This document shows positions 1 to 12,245 of a DNA stretch of 64,000 nt, one piece after another. The translations under genes were made by a program, and so were the position numbers. The stretch is from Aphelocoma coerulescens (Eukaryota; Chordata; Aves; Passeriformes; Corvidae). The stretch covers positions 4,464,924 to 4,528,923 of the forward strand of contig NC_091023.1 in the NCBI RefSeq assembly GCF_041296385.1, given 5' to 3'. How positions within the stretch are numbered: position 1 is the first letter of the stretch; the number at the start of each line of letters is the position of its first letter. The notes under the pieces were generated by a model. It ran no database searches and was not told the origin of the DNA. It saw nothing but the letters and a program-made list of their open reading frames with translations.

Positions 1-60
1 AAAGCATTTCATTAAGGACAAAATCCTGGAACCTCAGGCACAGCTCTCCCTCTGCGCTTG

Positions 61-147
61 GTGGGGGGATTTTTAGGGTTGGGGTTTTTTGTTGTTTTGG
101 GGTGGGTTTTTTTGTTTGTTATTTTCTGGTTTCTTTGGGTTTTGTTG
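61..147 (+). repeat. G/T-rich low-complexity tract
   Basis: This stretch is almost entirely G and T, with G-runs of 6, 3, 4, 4 and 3 separated by T-rich spacers, then T-runs broken by single Gs. It encodes only a meaningless hydrophobic Phe/Leu/Val/Gly string. The G-runs could in principle form a loose G-quadruplex, but one spacer is about 14 nt, longer than canonical loops. Confidence 0.7.
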
Positions 148-3100
148 ACTGTCAAATATATTTTGATTGGAGACACTGCAGAGTGGAGAGTTAATTTAAT
201 AGAAAGAATAAAATTATTGTATTTTTGTAAGAAGAGAAGGAACAGAAGAAGTCAAGGGTATATAGTATATGGTGAACAGTAAACTCAAACATTATTCTTT
301 GATAAACATACTGATTTTTATACCCTTAGTCTTAGCCACATGCTTTCAGCTTTCCTCATCCATTTCATATGTTAGCACAGGTGAAAATATTTAATTAGAG
401 TTAAGATAGTGGCCGTAGTTTTAAGTGTGGTTAAACATTTGGGGCACACTGTTCAAACTGCATTATAATGTGTGTACAGTAGTGAAATGCAGAGGTACCT
501 TTGGGCATCTGAAAGCAACTGTTCACTCAGCTTGTCCTTGTAATTATGGTAAGTGCATGTGCAATGGCAAGAAAAATCATGTAAGTCATGGGCACTTCCT
601 GCAGGAGCCTGTCTTTACAAATCTAATATCTAGATACATTATGAATTTTAAAGCATACAGATTTAATCCAGGCAAGTTTCCTTAAGCACTGGCTGAAGAC
701 ATTAGCCTCACAGTTATTTGCAGAGAAATTTCATGTACAGCTTCACATACTTGCAAAACTTCACCAGCAATGCACTCCAAGTAATTTCATCCCCATCTAT
801 ATCTGGGCAAACCATTCGCTGAGGTATTTTCTGCCGTCTGTGAATGTTCATCTGCAGTTTATATGCCAGATGTGTATTGGCAGCATACATGCTACAAAAA
901 ACAAGGATCCAGAACTGTAATAGTAATCCCAGTGCTGCAAATCAAGAAAACTTTTATATTATTAGATAGTAGATTGCAAACTAGTTTGCTAAATAAATGT
1001 GTTGTTTATAAATAAAGAACAAAATAATGACTTGCTGTAAATGTGGGTCTCAAGAAAACCATTTCTACAGGTGCATGAGCCACAGCAGTTGGGGAATTCA
1101 GCTGATCCTGGCTGGTCTGCCCTGGTGACATTTAAGTTATTTTCCCATGACTTGAGTATTCCAGTTGCTTTACAGCATACTTTGTGTCATTTAACCTTGG
1201 CTGACTTGTGGAGGATTTCAAAGCCACTGTGTTAGTATTGGATTTCTCATGATACCTCCACTGAATCAATTCCCTTCTCTTGGTCAGTGTGGGGGGTGAA
1301 GAGACAGCACTGTGTAACCCAACTTTAGTACAGTCTCAGAGAAAGAGGAAACCCTGGAACAGTGATTTAGTTAATGCAGCAAGATATATGTATATATCTA
1401 GGGCAGGGTGTGGTGAGAAATCCCCTGAATGTTCAAGTTGTGTGGGAGGTATGCATACAAATCCACTTAACAGTTGAGTTACTGTTTGGAATATTCTTCC
1501 CACACAGTATATTGGAAGAATTGAGGAAGTGTATTTGAGGAGAGCTTAAGACCTGCTAATAAAAGCCTAACCCACAGGCCTGCTAGGCGAGTCAGCTCAT
1601 GCTGAGCCTTGTGCTCTTGTGGCCTAAGTAGCCTGATATCAACTGTGGTCTAAATTTACCTTTGATATCTTTATATTACCCCTATCTGTGACTGCAGCAG
1701 ACATTCCCTAAGGCTGCACTTATGCTGGTGAGGCCCCCTCATGAGCAGGCATGAAACTTTGCTAATGAGTCCTGAAGCTTCTCACATTCCTCCTGCAGGA
1801 GCTGCTGGCTGTTGAGAGATGTCAAAGGTCTAACTGAAGAGAAGCCCCGGCTGAAAAGCAAACGTGCTGTTCCAAGGATCAAAGTCGCTTTTCCTATACC
1901 CCAGGGACTATCTCAAGCATGACTAGAGTCTTTCTAATCCTCAGTCTCTGTAATCAGGGCTCCATTAGAGTCTTTGTTTGCTTAAACATCAATGCTCCTG
2001 GTTCCGAGCTGTAAGAGCTGTCTAAGTGGAGCTGCAGCCATCCTGCCCAAGCTGCCTGCAGCCAGAAATGTGCTCCCCATGTGTGAATTGCTCTCTGTAT
2101 CTTCGTAGACTAAAGTCATGGGAGGTGCTACCCATGAACCTGAGGGAATTAGGGATGCAGTAAACTGAGCCCTTGCTGACTTAGTTGTGGTCCTATTGTT
2201 GGCAGATTTACAGGATCCTTTCTTAGAGACCTTTTCTTTTGTCCCCTAGCTTAAGTTATCAGGTTTCTTCAGGAGTTCTATAGTCTATTCATATGCTCAA
2301 AAGAGAAGTTCATTCTCCCATTCTCATTTTTTGGGAGTAAGAATCCATAGTTCAGATTGCTGTTGCACAACCTGTCCTGGGACATGTCACTGAAATCACA
2401 GCCATATATAGCAGCTCTGGGGAACCAGTTTCCCTAGCCTGGCACTGCAAAGTGGTGATGCCCACCACTTGGACTGTGCTAATCCATGGCCACATCACCC
2501 AACAAGACACATTTTATGATTTATGGGCACTGATGTTAATGGCTTTAACTAGAATGGGTTAACAAATGCACTTACTACTTACATTTAAAACAGCTTTTTT
2601 AGAGGGAGTAGTTTAATCATAGTTTATAATCTCTTAGTCCTGCTCTGTTGACCACCCCTAACCTGTCCTACTTCTGTTTGTAATATGTTTATACTGCTTT
2701 TCATTTTATTGGAGTTTAATAAGCTACTTATAAAGGCATTTTTATATTGTGACCCGATTCCTTGAAGTCAGCTTGCCTGGTATTTTAAACGTCATCTCTA
2801 AAACTTCTTTTCATGTATAAGACATTGTTTCTATTTTAATTGTTACACCTGTAACGCTGAACTTTGTACATGTGCCAGTCAATTATGTTTTCACTCTGAA
2901 TGCTGTGCCTTGAGTTGAATGGATGACGTGGGAATGGTGGCAGTGCCTGGTGCAAGCCCCTTCCTGTGTGTGGGATGTCCCAGGGCAGAGGATACTGTAC
3001 ATCATTCTGTTTCAGGTACAGCTTATGGCTGTGTAGACACAAAAATCAGAAGAAAAGAGTATTTCAGAAAGCAAAAGTCCAAGTTATTTTGCATGCATAG

Positions 3101-6100
3101 TGGTTACAGGGAGCTTGGGTAGATTTGCATGTAAAATGTGTTCTGGCCATACTGTGTAAGAGGCAGGCTTTAATGGCTTTTAGACCCCACTGGGTGGGAG
3201 GCTTTAGGTTATCCCTTAGTGTTTAATTACATGGAATGTGTGTTCAGCAGATTGTTCAGCTATCACCTGGAAACCTTCAGGCTGGATGCTGTGAGCTGCT
3301 GATAGCCCTGATGGTGCAGCTCCCTGAGTGCTAATATGGCAAAGATCAGATTTCTCATTTGGGGCTACTTGCAGCGGCCCTTTGCTTTGGCACTTATCTG
3401 TCAGGCCTGGCCAGGTGGCTTTGCACGGCTGGTAATGAATGTGGAAAAACTGCTGCATAATCTATTCCTAGAACTAAGATTTGTGTGTCTTGATAAAGGT
3501 AAATACTAGGTTGGTTGAGGCTTTTCCAATGTAATTTGTTTCTTTGGTGGAAACGTTTCCATTTTCTGGGCTTTCAGTGTTCAGTTTTTCTGTTTGTTTG
3601 TACGATGTGGTATGGCCAAGCAATACCTGTTCCCTCTGTAGTTTGCAACAGGAAGTTAGTATGGAATTGGAAGTAGGAGCACAGCTGGTTTTGCAATGTG
3701 TATGAGAAGCAAATGGGTGTCATTAGTAGCTGTGTTTAGTTGGCTTTGTCCTGGCTGTTTTAGAATCTATTACTATTACCTGTCACTCATTTTTTCATTT
3801 TCTGCAAAACAAATAAGTTGTGTTTTGGAGACGAAATAGTGCAGAAAAAAATTATTTCGTAGGCAGGGGGTAGCATATAACTAAGTTGAAACAGCTGTAA
3901 GAAGAAAAAACAAATTACAAACCAGCTTTGGGGGAGAAAAAGAAGAAATTAGCTCATCTGATGGCAAGAAAGAGAAGGACAATTTCCCCAAATCAGGAAA
4001 CCAAAAAGAAAAGTAACAGTACTTCACTTTAGGATAAAATGAGGCGTGTGCAGGAGCAGCACAGTCAAAACAAACAGTGATGCATGAAAACAAACCTCAG
4101 GATGAGGAATACCACACAAAAATGTGTTAGTCTGGCTGGTCATTTTATCTTTGTACCTTTGTGGTACAGAGCCAGGCAGCTTGGGGGTAAGGGATGAAAA
4201 CTCAGTTTTCTGTCACTGGCCTTCAGGCAGGTCAGTAGTGACCAATATTTGTGATGGCAGCCTTTGGATTTCTTTGAAAGTACTCTCTGATATTTCTGCT
4301 ATTAGGTGACAGACACCCCTTAAATGCTGGTCTCGGTGAAAAGGGAAATTAAATGATGTGTCCTTTGAAAGATTCACCCCAGAATGAGCAAATACCTTGA
4401 ATATTTGGTTCTGCATGTGCAGTAACTTGAGAGTACCACAGGAGTAATCTTAAAACAGCTTCCAGCAGTTGGGACTCTAATGTGTGTCTTGTCTTATGCT
4501 AATATACCACTTAGTCAATAACGTGGTAACAAGAAGGTTTTGTTGAAGAGTTCCCCTTGTGTAGAATAGCTGTAGGATGCTGCAGTGGCACGAGCTTATG
4601 AATTCTTCTCCAGAGATGCCTGTTGGCAGTGTGGTGGTCCTGTGCAAAAGTCCCTGCCCTTGGGCTGCACAAAGGGCACTTTTTTCCCATAGTATTCTCT
4701 CCCCTCAAGTAGGAGCAGTAAGCAAATCCTCTTTAGCCAAGCCAGGTAAAGGTGAGGAAATGGTGATAGTTTTTGTATAAGGGAATCAGCATATTGTAAC
4801 ATCCAAAGTCTCAGGCTGGCATCTGTTCAGTTACCTGGCTGCTTCTGGAGTCTCACAAGAGCATGGGAGAGCCTGAATTCCCTTCCTGCAGCTGCTAGCA
4901 TGCTCCTGTTGCATGGTGGAGAAAATCATCTGTGGGCAGCAAACACAGTGAGGCTGAACCTGTAACATTGCTTATCAAGCCATGGGGTCAGGTGGAGACA
5001 GGAGGCTGACTTGAACAATGTGAGCTGCAGTGAACTTGGAGAGGGAAATTTAGTCTTTAATTTTGGGTCTTTAATCAAAGATGTAAGTAGACATATATGG
5101 AAGGTACTTGCAAATGGAGGGCAACACCTTTTTTAGCAAGTGAGACAAGTTTCTCAAAATCTGAGCATGAGTGTTCTTTCTGTCATTGCTGTTGAATCCC
5201 TTTTAATTTCACAGACTCTATAGTGGTCTTCATCAGCCTTTGTAAAGACACAGCAATTCAGGAAGCACTACTGGAATGATGGAGTCACTTCACCCTAGCA
5301 TTTTCTGATTAAAACCAGAAGAATAAGCAGAACAGTCTGAGATTGGATTTTCTTGAGCAAGGGTGTTGCTGAAGCCAAATAAACACTCAAGACCCTAACA
5401 GGATTTTAAACAGAAAAACTCTGAACCAGAACAGCTTCATAGACAGTGAGATTTGATACTTTTCTGAATCTCAGTAGCTTTGCCTTGGATTTCATCTTAG
5501 TACCATGCTGCTTTCTATTGCCAGGTCATATTTCCTCAAAAAGTGTCCTCTAATTAGCTGCTCAGAACCCACTACATGATCCCAACTTAGCATTAAGAGT
5601 TTGTGTTAAAAGGAGCTTTGAGTACAATCTGTACAAATACGTGTTGGGATGGAGCCCAAATTTATGTTCAGAAGTGCTGGTCTGTGAGAACAAATGGTTG
5701 CAATCAAGGAAGGACATGTTTCAAGACAAAAAAAGTCATGCTGTGGAACCTTAATTGTCCATGTATTTTTTCAATGCCTAAACACAGCTATATATGCTTG
5801 TGAGTAATAATACTTTTTCTAGGAAGTTATTTGATTATTGATATTATTCGACTATTTAGAGAAATCACTGTATTCCTGGCAACTGTGCTATTCCCCTTCA
5901 AATCTATGTAAAACCAATTAACAGGAAACACATCATTAGAACAAAATGGGAACAGATGTGTTTCAGAGAGGCAGTGTAAAGATAGATCTCCATTATATTG
6001 CTTTCATTGGAAGGAGTTTTTGGGAAAAGAATAAACATGTGACTGAGAGTAATGACAGAAGGTTAGGAAGAGCTTAACTTGCCTTGGGAGGGGATAAGAG

Positions 6101-9100
6101 ATAAGGACTGGTACAGGGAAGAAAGAAATGCATACATCACAGAGAAAATTGGCAGTTAGGAAGAGATAGGAAATTGAGATTTGCAATATGTAAGTGGATT
6201 TAGAGGAATAATGGACAAGGTGAAGTGTAAAGAAGAGTTCCTGGAAATAGTGGTAGATTTCAGCTCTGGTCAGCAGTTGCTTTCCAAGCCTCAGAAGTAG
6301 CATGTGTCTGATGTTCAAAAGGCTGCAAATGATTGAGGTCACTGCCTATCAAAACTGATCCATGTTAACCATACTAAACAGTCTACTGAAAGTCACTTAA
6401 AGCATATTCTAAATAAGCTAAAAGATTAAAGGAGGCCTGTTGATTGGATCCTTGAATCTGAGAACTATTTGTAGTTCTAAAAATGAGTTGTGTTCAGCAG
6501 CCTGAACTTCTAGCTGGCTTCCAACTGCTTGTGTGGGAAGGCAGTGTCGTACCTCCCCTTTTCTGAATGCAAGAAAGTGCTTTAGTTTGTTTCTTTCAAG
6601 GTGGTGCCTCAAGTGACCTCTACATACATGAAGTGGCTTTGTCAGACTGAAAAACACCACGTCTCCATTGCCATTCCATGCATTCTCCCTGAATATACCT
6701 ATTTATGGGCTAAGAAAACTGCATGGGACAAAGTGCTAAACATATGGTATTTGAAAGGATGTGCAGGAGTGCACATTTATCTTTTATTATCGCCCTTAAG
6801 CAGTCCTGTTCTTCAGAAGCTCTACCAGCCATCCATTATTCATCAGCTCTCTGGCTCCTCAGCTGATTGCCGAGCAGAGTTGTGATGTGGAACAGCAGCC
6901 TTGCAGAGTGTGAAGTGGGATGGGTACGAGATTATGCAAGGGAATTATCTGCTCCAGTAAAGGTCTGGTTTCCAGGGCTTCTGACATAACTAAGCAGAAA
7001 CACTAAGTGCAAATGTAGGGACACAGTGTTATACCTGAACAGATTAAGATATTAATGCCATGAATAACTCCTTCCTGTAGAACTAAGTCCAAGGCAGCTT
7101 TTGCTAAGGCATTCTAATGTGAATGAGCTTTCATCCTGGTTTGGGAACTGCCTCAAGTGCACAAAACCAGGAATTCCAGCCTATTTGACCTGAAGCTGGG
7201 TAGCTCCTAGAGCACGGGGTGGAGCAGATGTGCTGCCAGATGCTGGCTTTGTGTGCTGGAGGTGCCAGATCAGGGGATTTGCACGAACCACCTGTCTACC
7301 CTTTGTCTTAAACTTAGCTAGCAAACATTCACCCTATAGTGCCAGTTGAAAATGCCTTTCTGGAAAAGAAAATGTAGGAATTACCTGGATCCCTTGGCCT
7401 GTATGTAAAGTAAACGCTTAAGGGTTTGGTACAGTGATTAATTTACCTACTTTCTAAGGATATCCCTATTCAGGGATGTGTAGTAGCCCTTCTAAACCCT
7501 TCCAGATTGGTTTCCCCATGATGATCACATAAACTTCTGCCTTATAAAGCAACCTACTCCAGCTCCTCTTGTTTTCTGTAGGGGAAGCCTAGCACTTCAA
7601 GACCTTCCATCACACTTTTGCTATATGTGGGGCTTTAAACCCCAATCATAAAAAAATTGATGTTCTGTGCATGTAATTTACCTTGTGTGCCTCAGGCATC
7701 AAATATCACATGTGGCAGATCAGCAATTGAAGTAATTGATAGTTTTGCAGGATATTGGAAGAGCTGTAGGATGTATGATGTAATGAAACAATTTTGACTT
7801 TACTCAAGTTTTCAGCCTTGAAGCAAGAGGGGGCACCAAGACTGTGGTTAATTACAAAAATGAGTACTGTCTGTCAAAGTGTTTGAAGCCCGTGTTACAC
7901 AGCTTTGTGGCATGAACTGTGATTAGTATCAGGCTCACTTGATAGCCTGAGAACTTCCCACCACCTCTACAAGCAATGCAGACCTGTTGTGCAGAAATTA
8001 ATTTGTGTTTCAATGTTTGTAATAATGTGACTGGTATGAAAACAACACCACAAAGTAAAATAGCAAGAACAGGGATTAGCTACTTAAGGTCGAAATCTTT
8101 TGTTTTCTAGAGGTACATCGAGGTCTTGCATAAGAGCCAACGATTTCTCTGGATAGTGTTCAAACAGAATTGTATTTTTGATTATATAATCAACTCAGCC
8201 CTAAACAGCTATAACCACCTACTAAAATGGAAGTGTTTTATGAGAAATCAGCTGTAGCAGGAGACTTCAGAACATTTTAAAACAAGTGGATTTTTTACTC
8301 CTTTTTTTTAGCTGACCTGTTATTATAATGGTGCTTCCTTTGAGAGACCTTCTAGGCAAGGCTGTCAACAATAGACTTCTTGGCTATGAGAGCACCAGGT
8401 CAATCTCTGCCTTCAGGGCAACAGGCAAGAAAAGTGCAAACAGATCAGACTGCCAATTCTTGCAAGTTGCAAATAACTCTTGGTTCTGCTTCTCAGCTTT
8501 ACAGATCCTACATGGCTGCAGGATACTGTGCCAATAGCAATATAAAGGTATCTTGTTTTAAATACCTGATATGTGGATCAGACTGTAGGATGCCAACAAA
8601 GCTGGTTTACAAGGAAGGATGCTCCTTTCTTTTGTGCTGCTTGAACTTCATCCACCTGCTGTGATGCTTAATGAAATCGTTGTGCAAACTGTGAACGCTG
8701 ATTTGTGTTATAAGCCAAATACCACAAAGAGTTCTGTGTTTTCAATCAGCTGTGAGCTGATAGGAGCCTTATCACACTCCATCTTTGGAGGCAGCTAAAG
8801 GACAATCCAAGCAGGCATTAATATAACATATTTCTACTCATAAATATGAATATGCTAAAACTCTCTACTGAATTAAACTCCTTGTCCAAAGAAGACTGAA
8901 TGGGATGGCCTAGCAGTAGCTAATTTGTGCCAGGACAAGGTTAGGACAGCTAAAGGGACCTGCACTTTGATTTAGATGATGTGTTCACATACTGTGGCCA
9001 AAGTGTTTTAGGGACAGAAAAATCTCATGCTAAGCAACAAACAAGGAGGGCCTGAGGAGCTTGAAAGGACTTTCTCCTAAAGTTATTTTTGCAGATCTGT

Positions 9101-11466
9101 ACAAGGCCAATATCTATGGAAATCATGAGCGCTTGCAGCATACTTTGCTTGGCCTGCAGCAGATATGTTCAGTGGCAGTAAAATGGCAATCAAGACCCAT
9201 AACACTCCAGAAAGCAAAATGCTACTTATGGGTGGAGGATATTACAGGGGTGCCACTCACTGTGGACTCTTCCAAGAAGAGCTTGACAATGAGCTGAAGA
9301 AGCAATGCCTGAATGGTGCTTCGTGGCTGAAATAAGCTGTATGATTCAAAGTTCTGGTCCTGGCCTAGCCTAGCATCATAGGAGGTACTCATCAAATTCA
9401 GGGTTTTTTTTATTTATAGCAACAAGTGTAGATTTAATAGCAATATATTCAAGGTAAACTTACATCATCAATATAAAAGGATACTCAGGTGAGGTGTCTG
9501 CAGCCTGAATCTCTCAGGTAGAGTGTGCTCTAAATTAAACCTGCTGTAGAGCACTCAGAAGGAGGTAAATATTTACTACAGTAGGGGAGATTGTTTTGGG
9601 ATTTAAACCTAGCATCAAGTTCCCAACCAGCTGCATATACCTTGCAGGTCAGAACTGCTGAAGAGCTGATGAGTTCCCCAGCTGTTTGTGCAGTAACAGT
9701 CTGTTGTTATTTACTTACCAGACAAGCATAATTTAAGCTCTAGAAACCTATCCTTACCCTCTTTGCAACAAAACTCTGGGTGTTTGGCATGTTTTGTGAA
9801 AGCTGACAGCCAGTCCACCATGCAGTTCTTAGTTGCTACTTAAATATCTCTGCAGGGTATTGTGACTGAGTGCTTTTCAAAGGCAAGTAACATCCCCTCC
9901 TTCAGAGCATGATTCAAAGCCAGCTGAAATCAACACAGATAACCTGATTGGAGCTTTGCATCAGGCACCCTCTGCCATCCCAGATGGTATGAGGGAGAAA
10001 TAGATGCAAACTGAGAGTTTTGAGCAGCTTTTCACATTTCTTTCTTGAAGATGCTAGGGAATAATTACAGTCTGAGACAAGTTCTTTTTCTGTTTGATGT
10101 GGATTTAAAAAGAGCTTTTTATTAATGCAGCCTCCTGTCTAAGGGGCAGTGCAAAACTTCTTTATATTCTAGAAACCTGCCTACCCAAAGGATGTGTCTA
10201 CATTCTCTAGTACCAGGAGACAACAACCGCAAAGAGGGGAACTCTGGTGATGCCTAAATATCTGAAAAGCTTACTCTGTTCTGCAGAAGAGCTCAAGTTG
10301 ATTCAGCATTTAATTTATAAGGTTAATTTGTCATACATTGGTAACAAATTTTATTATGAGTGCCAGTAGTTAATCTTAGAAAATTTATGATCTGTTGAAT
10401 GTAAAAATATTGCAGCACTGATATTTCCAGTGCAGGTGGAAACCTTGTGTCCTTGGCAGATACTATGACTTTACCATTGTGAAGCCATAAAATTAGGTAT
10501 AGTGTATCCAGGCCAGTGATGGTATGTCTTTCTGGATCTTGGAAGTCAGAAAGTTTAAGTCAAACATTTAAAATAAGATCTACAGTTTATTTTACCATTC
10601 TGTTTGATCACAGTGAGTGCCTTTTGTAGAATGCCAGAAGAGTGCCTTTGCTCTTTTATAGTATAAAGGCAAATGGAAATATGAAAACTGGAAACCTAAA
10701 ATGCAATATATAATATTTCAGATTTTCCAACTCCAACATGTCAGCTCTTAATATTTCAAATGAAGCACATTACCATCTTGCAAAAATAATATTGATAAAT
10801 GTATTCAATTCAGGGTTAGTTTAGCCACAAACATGTTGATTGATTTTTCAGAAACATACTGGTGTGGAGGCAAGACCTTCTCCTATTCTTGAACAGTCAT
10901 AGAAAATTCAGGTGTCTTTTATGATTGTTTACCCAAAGTTTGTCTATAAATATTAAAAATTCAGTATGGTGAAGTCACAGTACAAAAACAATTTGAATTT
11001 TTTATACCTTGCATAAAAACCTACTGCAGTTTGTGCTTGACTAGTGTTGAATGAGACATGAACTGAAATCCAGCTGTGACTGTTGTGATTTTCATTCATT
11101 GTTAAGTTGCATGTCCAAATCAACCAATCCTTTACTGTCAGTCTATCCCAGCAAACCCCATTGCATTACACCTTCAAACACTACCTGTGCAAAGGTGGCA
11201 AAAGCAGAGACTTTTTTTCTTTGGAATGTGGCTCCAGTAAAGCACATGGCATGCAGTTAAAACCCCCCTGCAGCCTGGAGAACAACAGAAGATAAATGGT
11301 CATTTGAATCATAGCAAGTAACTGTCAGAATAGGAAAATCCTTAATGATTGCAGCAAAGAGTTTGAATGTATTTTTATTTTAAATTTAGCAAGTCAAAGC
11401 AGATCCTGCCATTACACAGCTTTGGCTCCAGGAGCTGAGAAAATTTCCAGATGAAGGAAGGACAAT
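148..11466. other. Unique noncoding sequence, no gene recognised
   Basis: About 11 kb of AT-rich, CpG-poor sequence. Open frames on both strands are mostly below 100 codons (longest 112, at 6004-6342 minus), overlap one another in several frames, and show no domain motif I recognise. A POU-octamer match (ATTTGCAT) is at 3123-3130, which is expected by chance over this length. No CR1 or other interspersed repeat was recognised, although old decayed repeats would escape reading by eye. Intron or intergenic DNA is the simplest reading. Confidence 0.6.
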
Positions 11467-12245
11467 TATGGAATTGTTTAGGTTGGAAAAGCCACTCTGC
11501 CCCCAGCCTGTAGCTCTGCAGAGGCTCGCTGTGACCTAGGGGCAGGACCTGGCACTTCAGGGTGTTGGACCTCATGCCATTGGCCTGGGCTTATCAATCC
11601 AGGCTGTTCAGATCCCTCTGAATAGCTTTCCTACCCTCCAGCAGGTGGACACTGAGCCAACTTGGAGTCATCTGCACACTGACTGAGGGCTTGATCTTGT
11701 TTGGATCATGGACAAAGATACTACACACAACTATCCCCAATACTGAGCCCTGGGGAACCCCACTTGTGACTGGCCCCAGCTGGATGTAACCATCCACTCT
11801 CTGGGCTCGCCCATGCAGCCAGTTTTTAGCCAGTGAAGAGTGCTGCTGTCCAAGCCAAGGGCTACCAGCTCCAGGAGCATGCTGTGGGAGTCAGTATCGA
11901 AGGTGCTGCTGCAGTCCAGGGCAATATCCACAGCCTTTGCCTTATCCACTAAGTGGGTCTTCTTGTCAGAGATGGAGATCAGGGTGACGTGCCCAACCTG
12001 CCTCTCATGAATCCATGCTGTGTGGGCCTGATCCCCTGGTTGTCCTGTAGCTGCTGTCTGATGGCACCCAAGATGATCTGCTCCATGACATTCCCCAGCA
12101 CCGAGATCAGACTGGGAGGACTAAAGTTCCTGGGATCATCCTTCTGACACTTCTCGTAGATGGGCATCACATTTGCTAACCTCCAGTCAGTTGGGACCTT
12201 GCCTGTTAGCCAGCTCTGCTGGTAAATGATTGAATGTGGCTTGTC
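11467..12245 (-). mobile_element. CR1 LINE fragment with decayed reverse transcriptase, internally deleted
   Basis: Read on the minus strand from 12245 downwards, this is ORF2 of a CR1 non-LTR retrotransposon. A start of the type ANVMPIYEKCQKDDPRNF leads into VMEQIILGAIRQQLQDNQGI (12170-11979). The domain-A region follows, with DCSSTFDT in place of the usual LDFSKAFDT (11949-11731), then the domain-B signature SGVPQGSVLG and an ADD catalytic-core remnant. After these come LLEGRKAIQRDLNSLD and a KCQVLPLGHSEPLQSYRLG block (down to about 11500). Successive blocks fall in different frames and in-frame stops occur, so the copy is dead. Right after the YRLGAEW block the sequence jumps to a typical CR1 3' terminus (GGTTGGAAAAGCC type on the plus strand, 11467-11494), so the rest of ORF2 and most of the 3' region are missing. 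The 5' part beyond 12245 is absent, as is usual for CR1. Identification is from remembered family features, not alignment. Confidence 0.9.
11594..12170 (-). pseudogene. CR1 ORF2 reverse transcriptase, frameshifted remnant
   Basis: This is the coding part of the CR1 copy above. At least three frames are needed to read it: 12170-11979 carries the finger region before domain A, 11949-11731 carries domain A, and 11797-11594 carries domain B (SGVPQGSVLG) and the thumb-side LLEGRKAIQRDL block. The catalytic ADD of domain C (ADDSKL) is readable only in a frame different from the flanking LLEG block, so an indel lies between them. Intact CR1 ORF2 encodes an N-terminal AP-type endonuclease plus this reverse transcriptase and mobilises the element by target-primed reverse transcription. 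No endonuclease part is present here. No product is expected. Confidence 0.85.

Noticed and set aside
541..560. Good GTAAGTG donor-like site after an open frame
   Set aside because: There is no polypyrimidine tract or acceptor upstream, and the frame encodes nothing recognisable.
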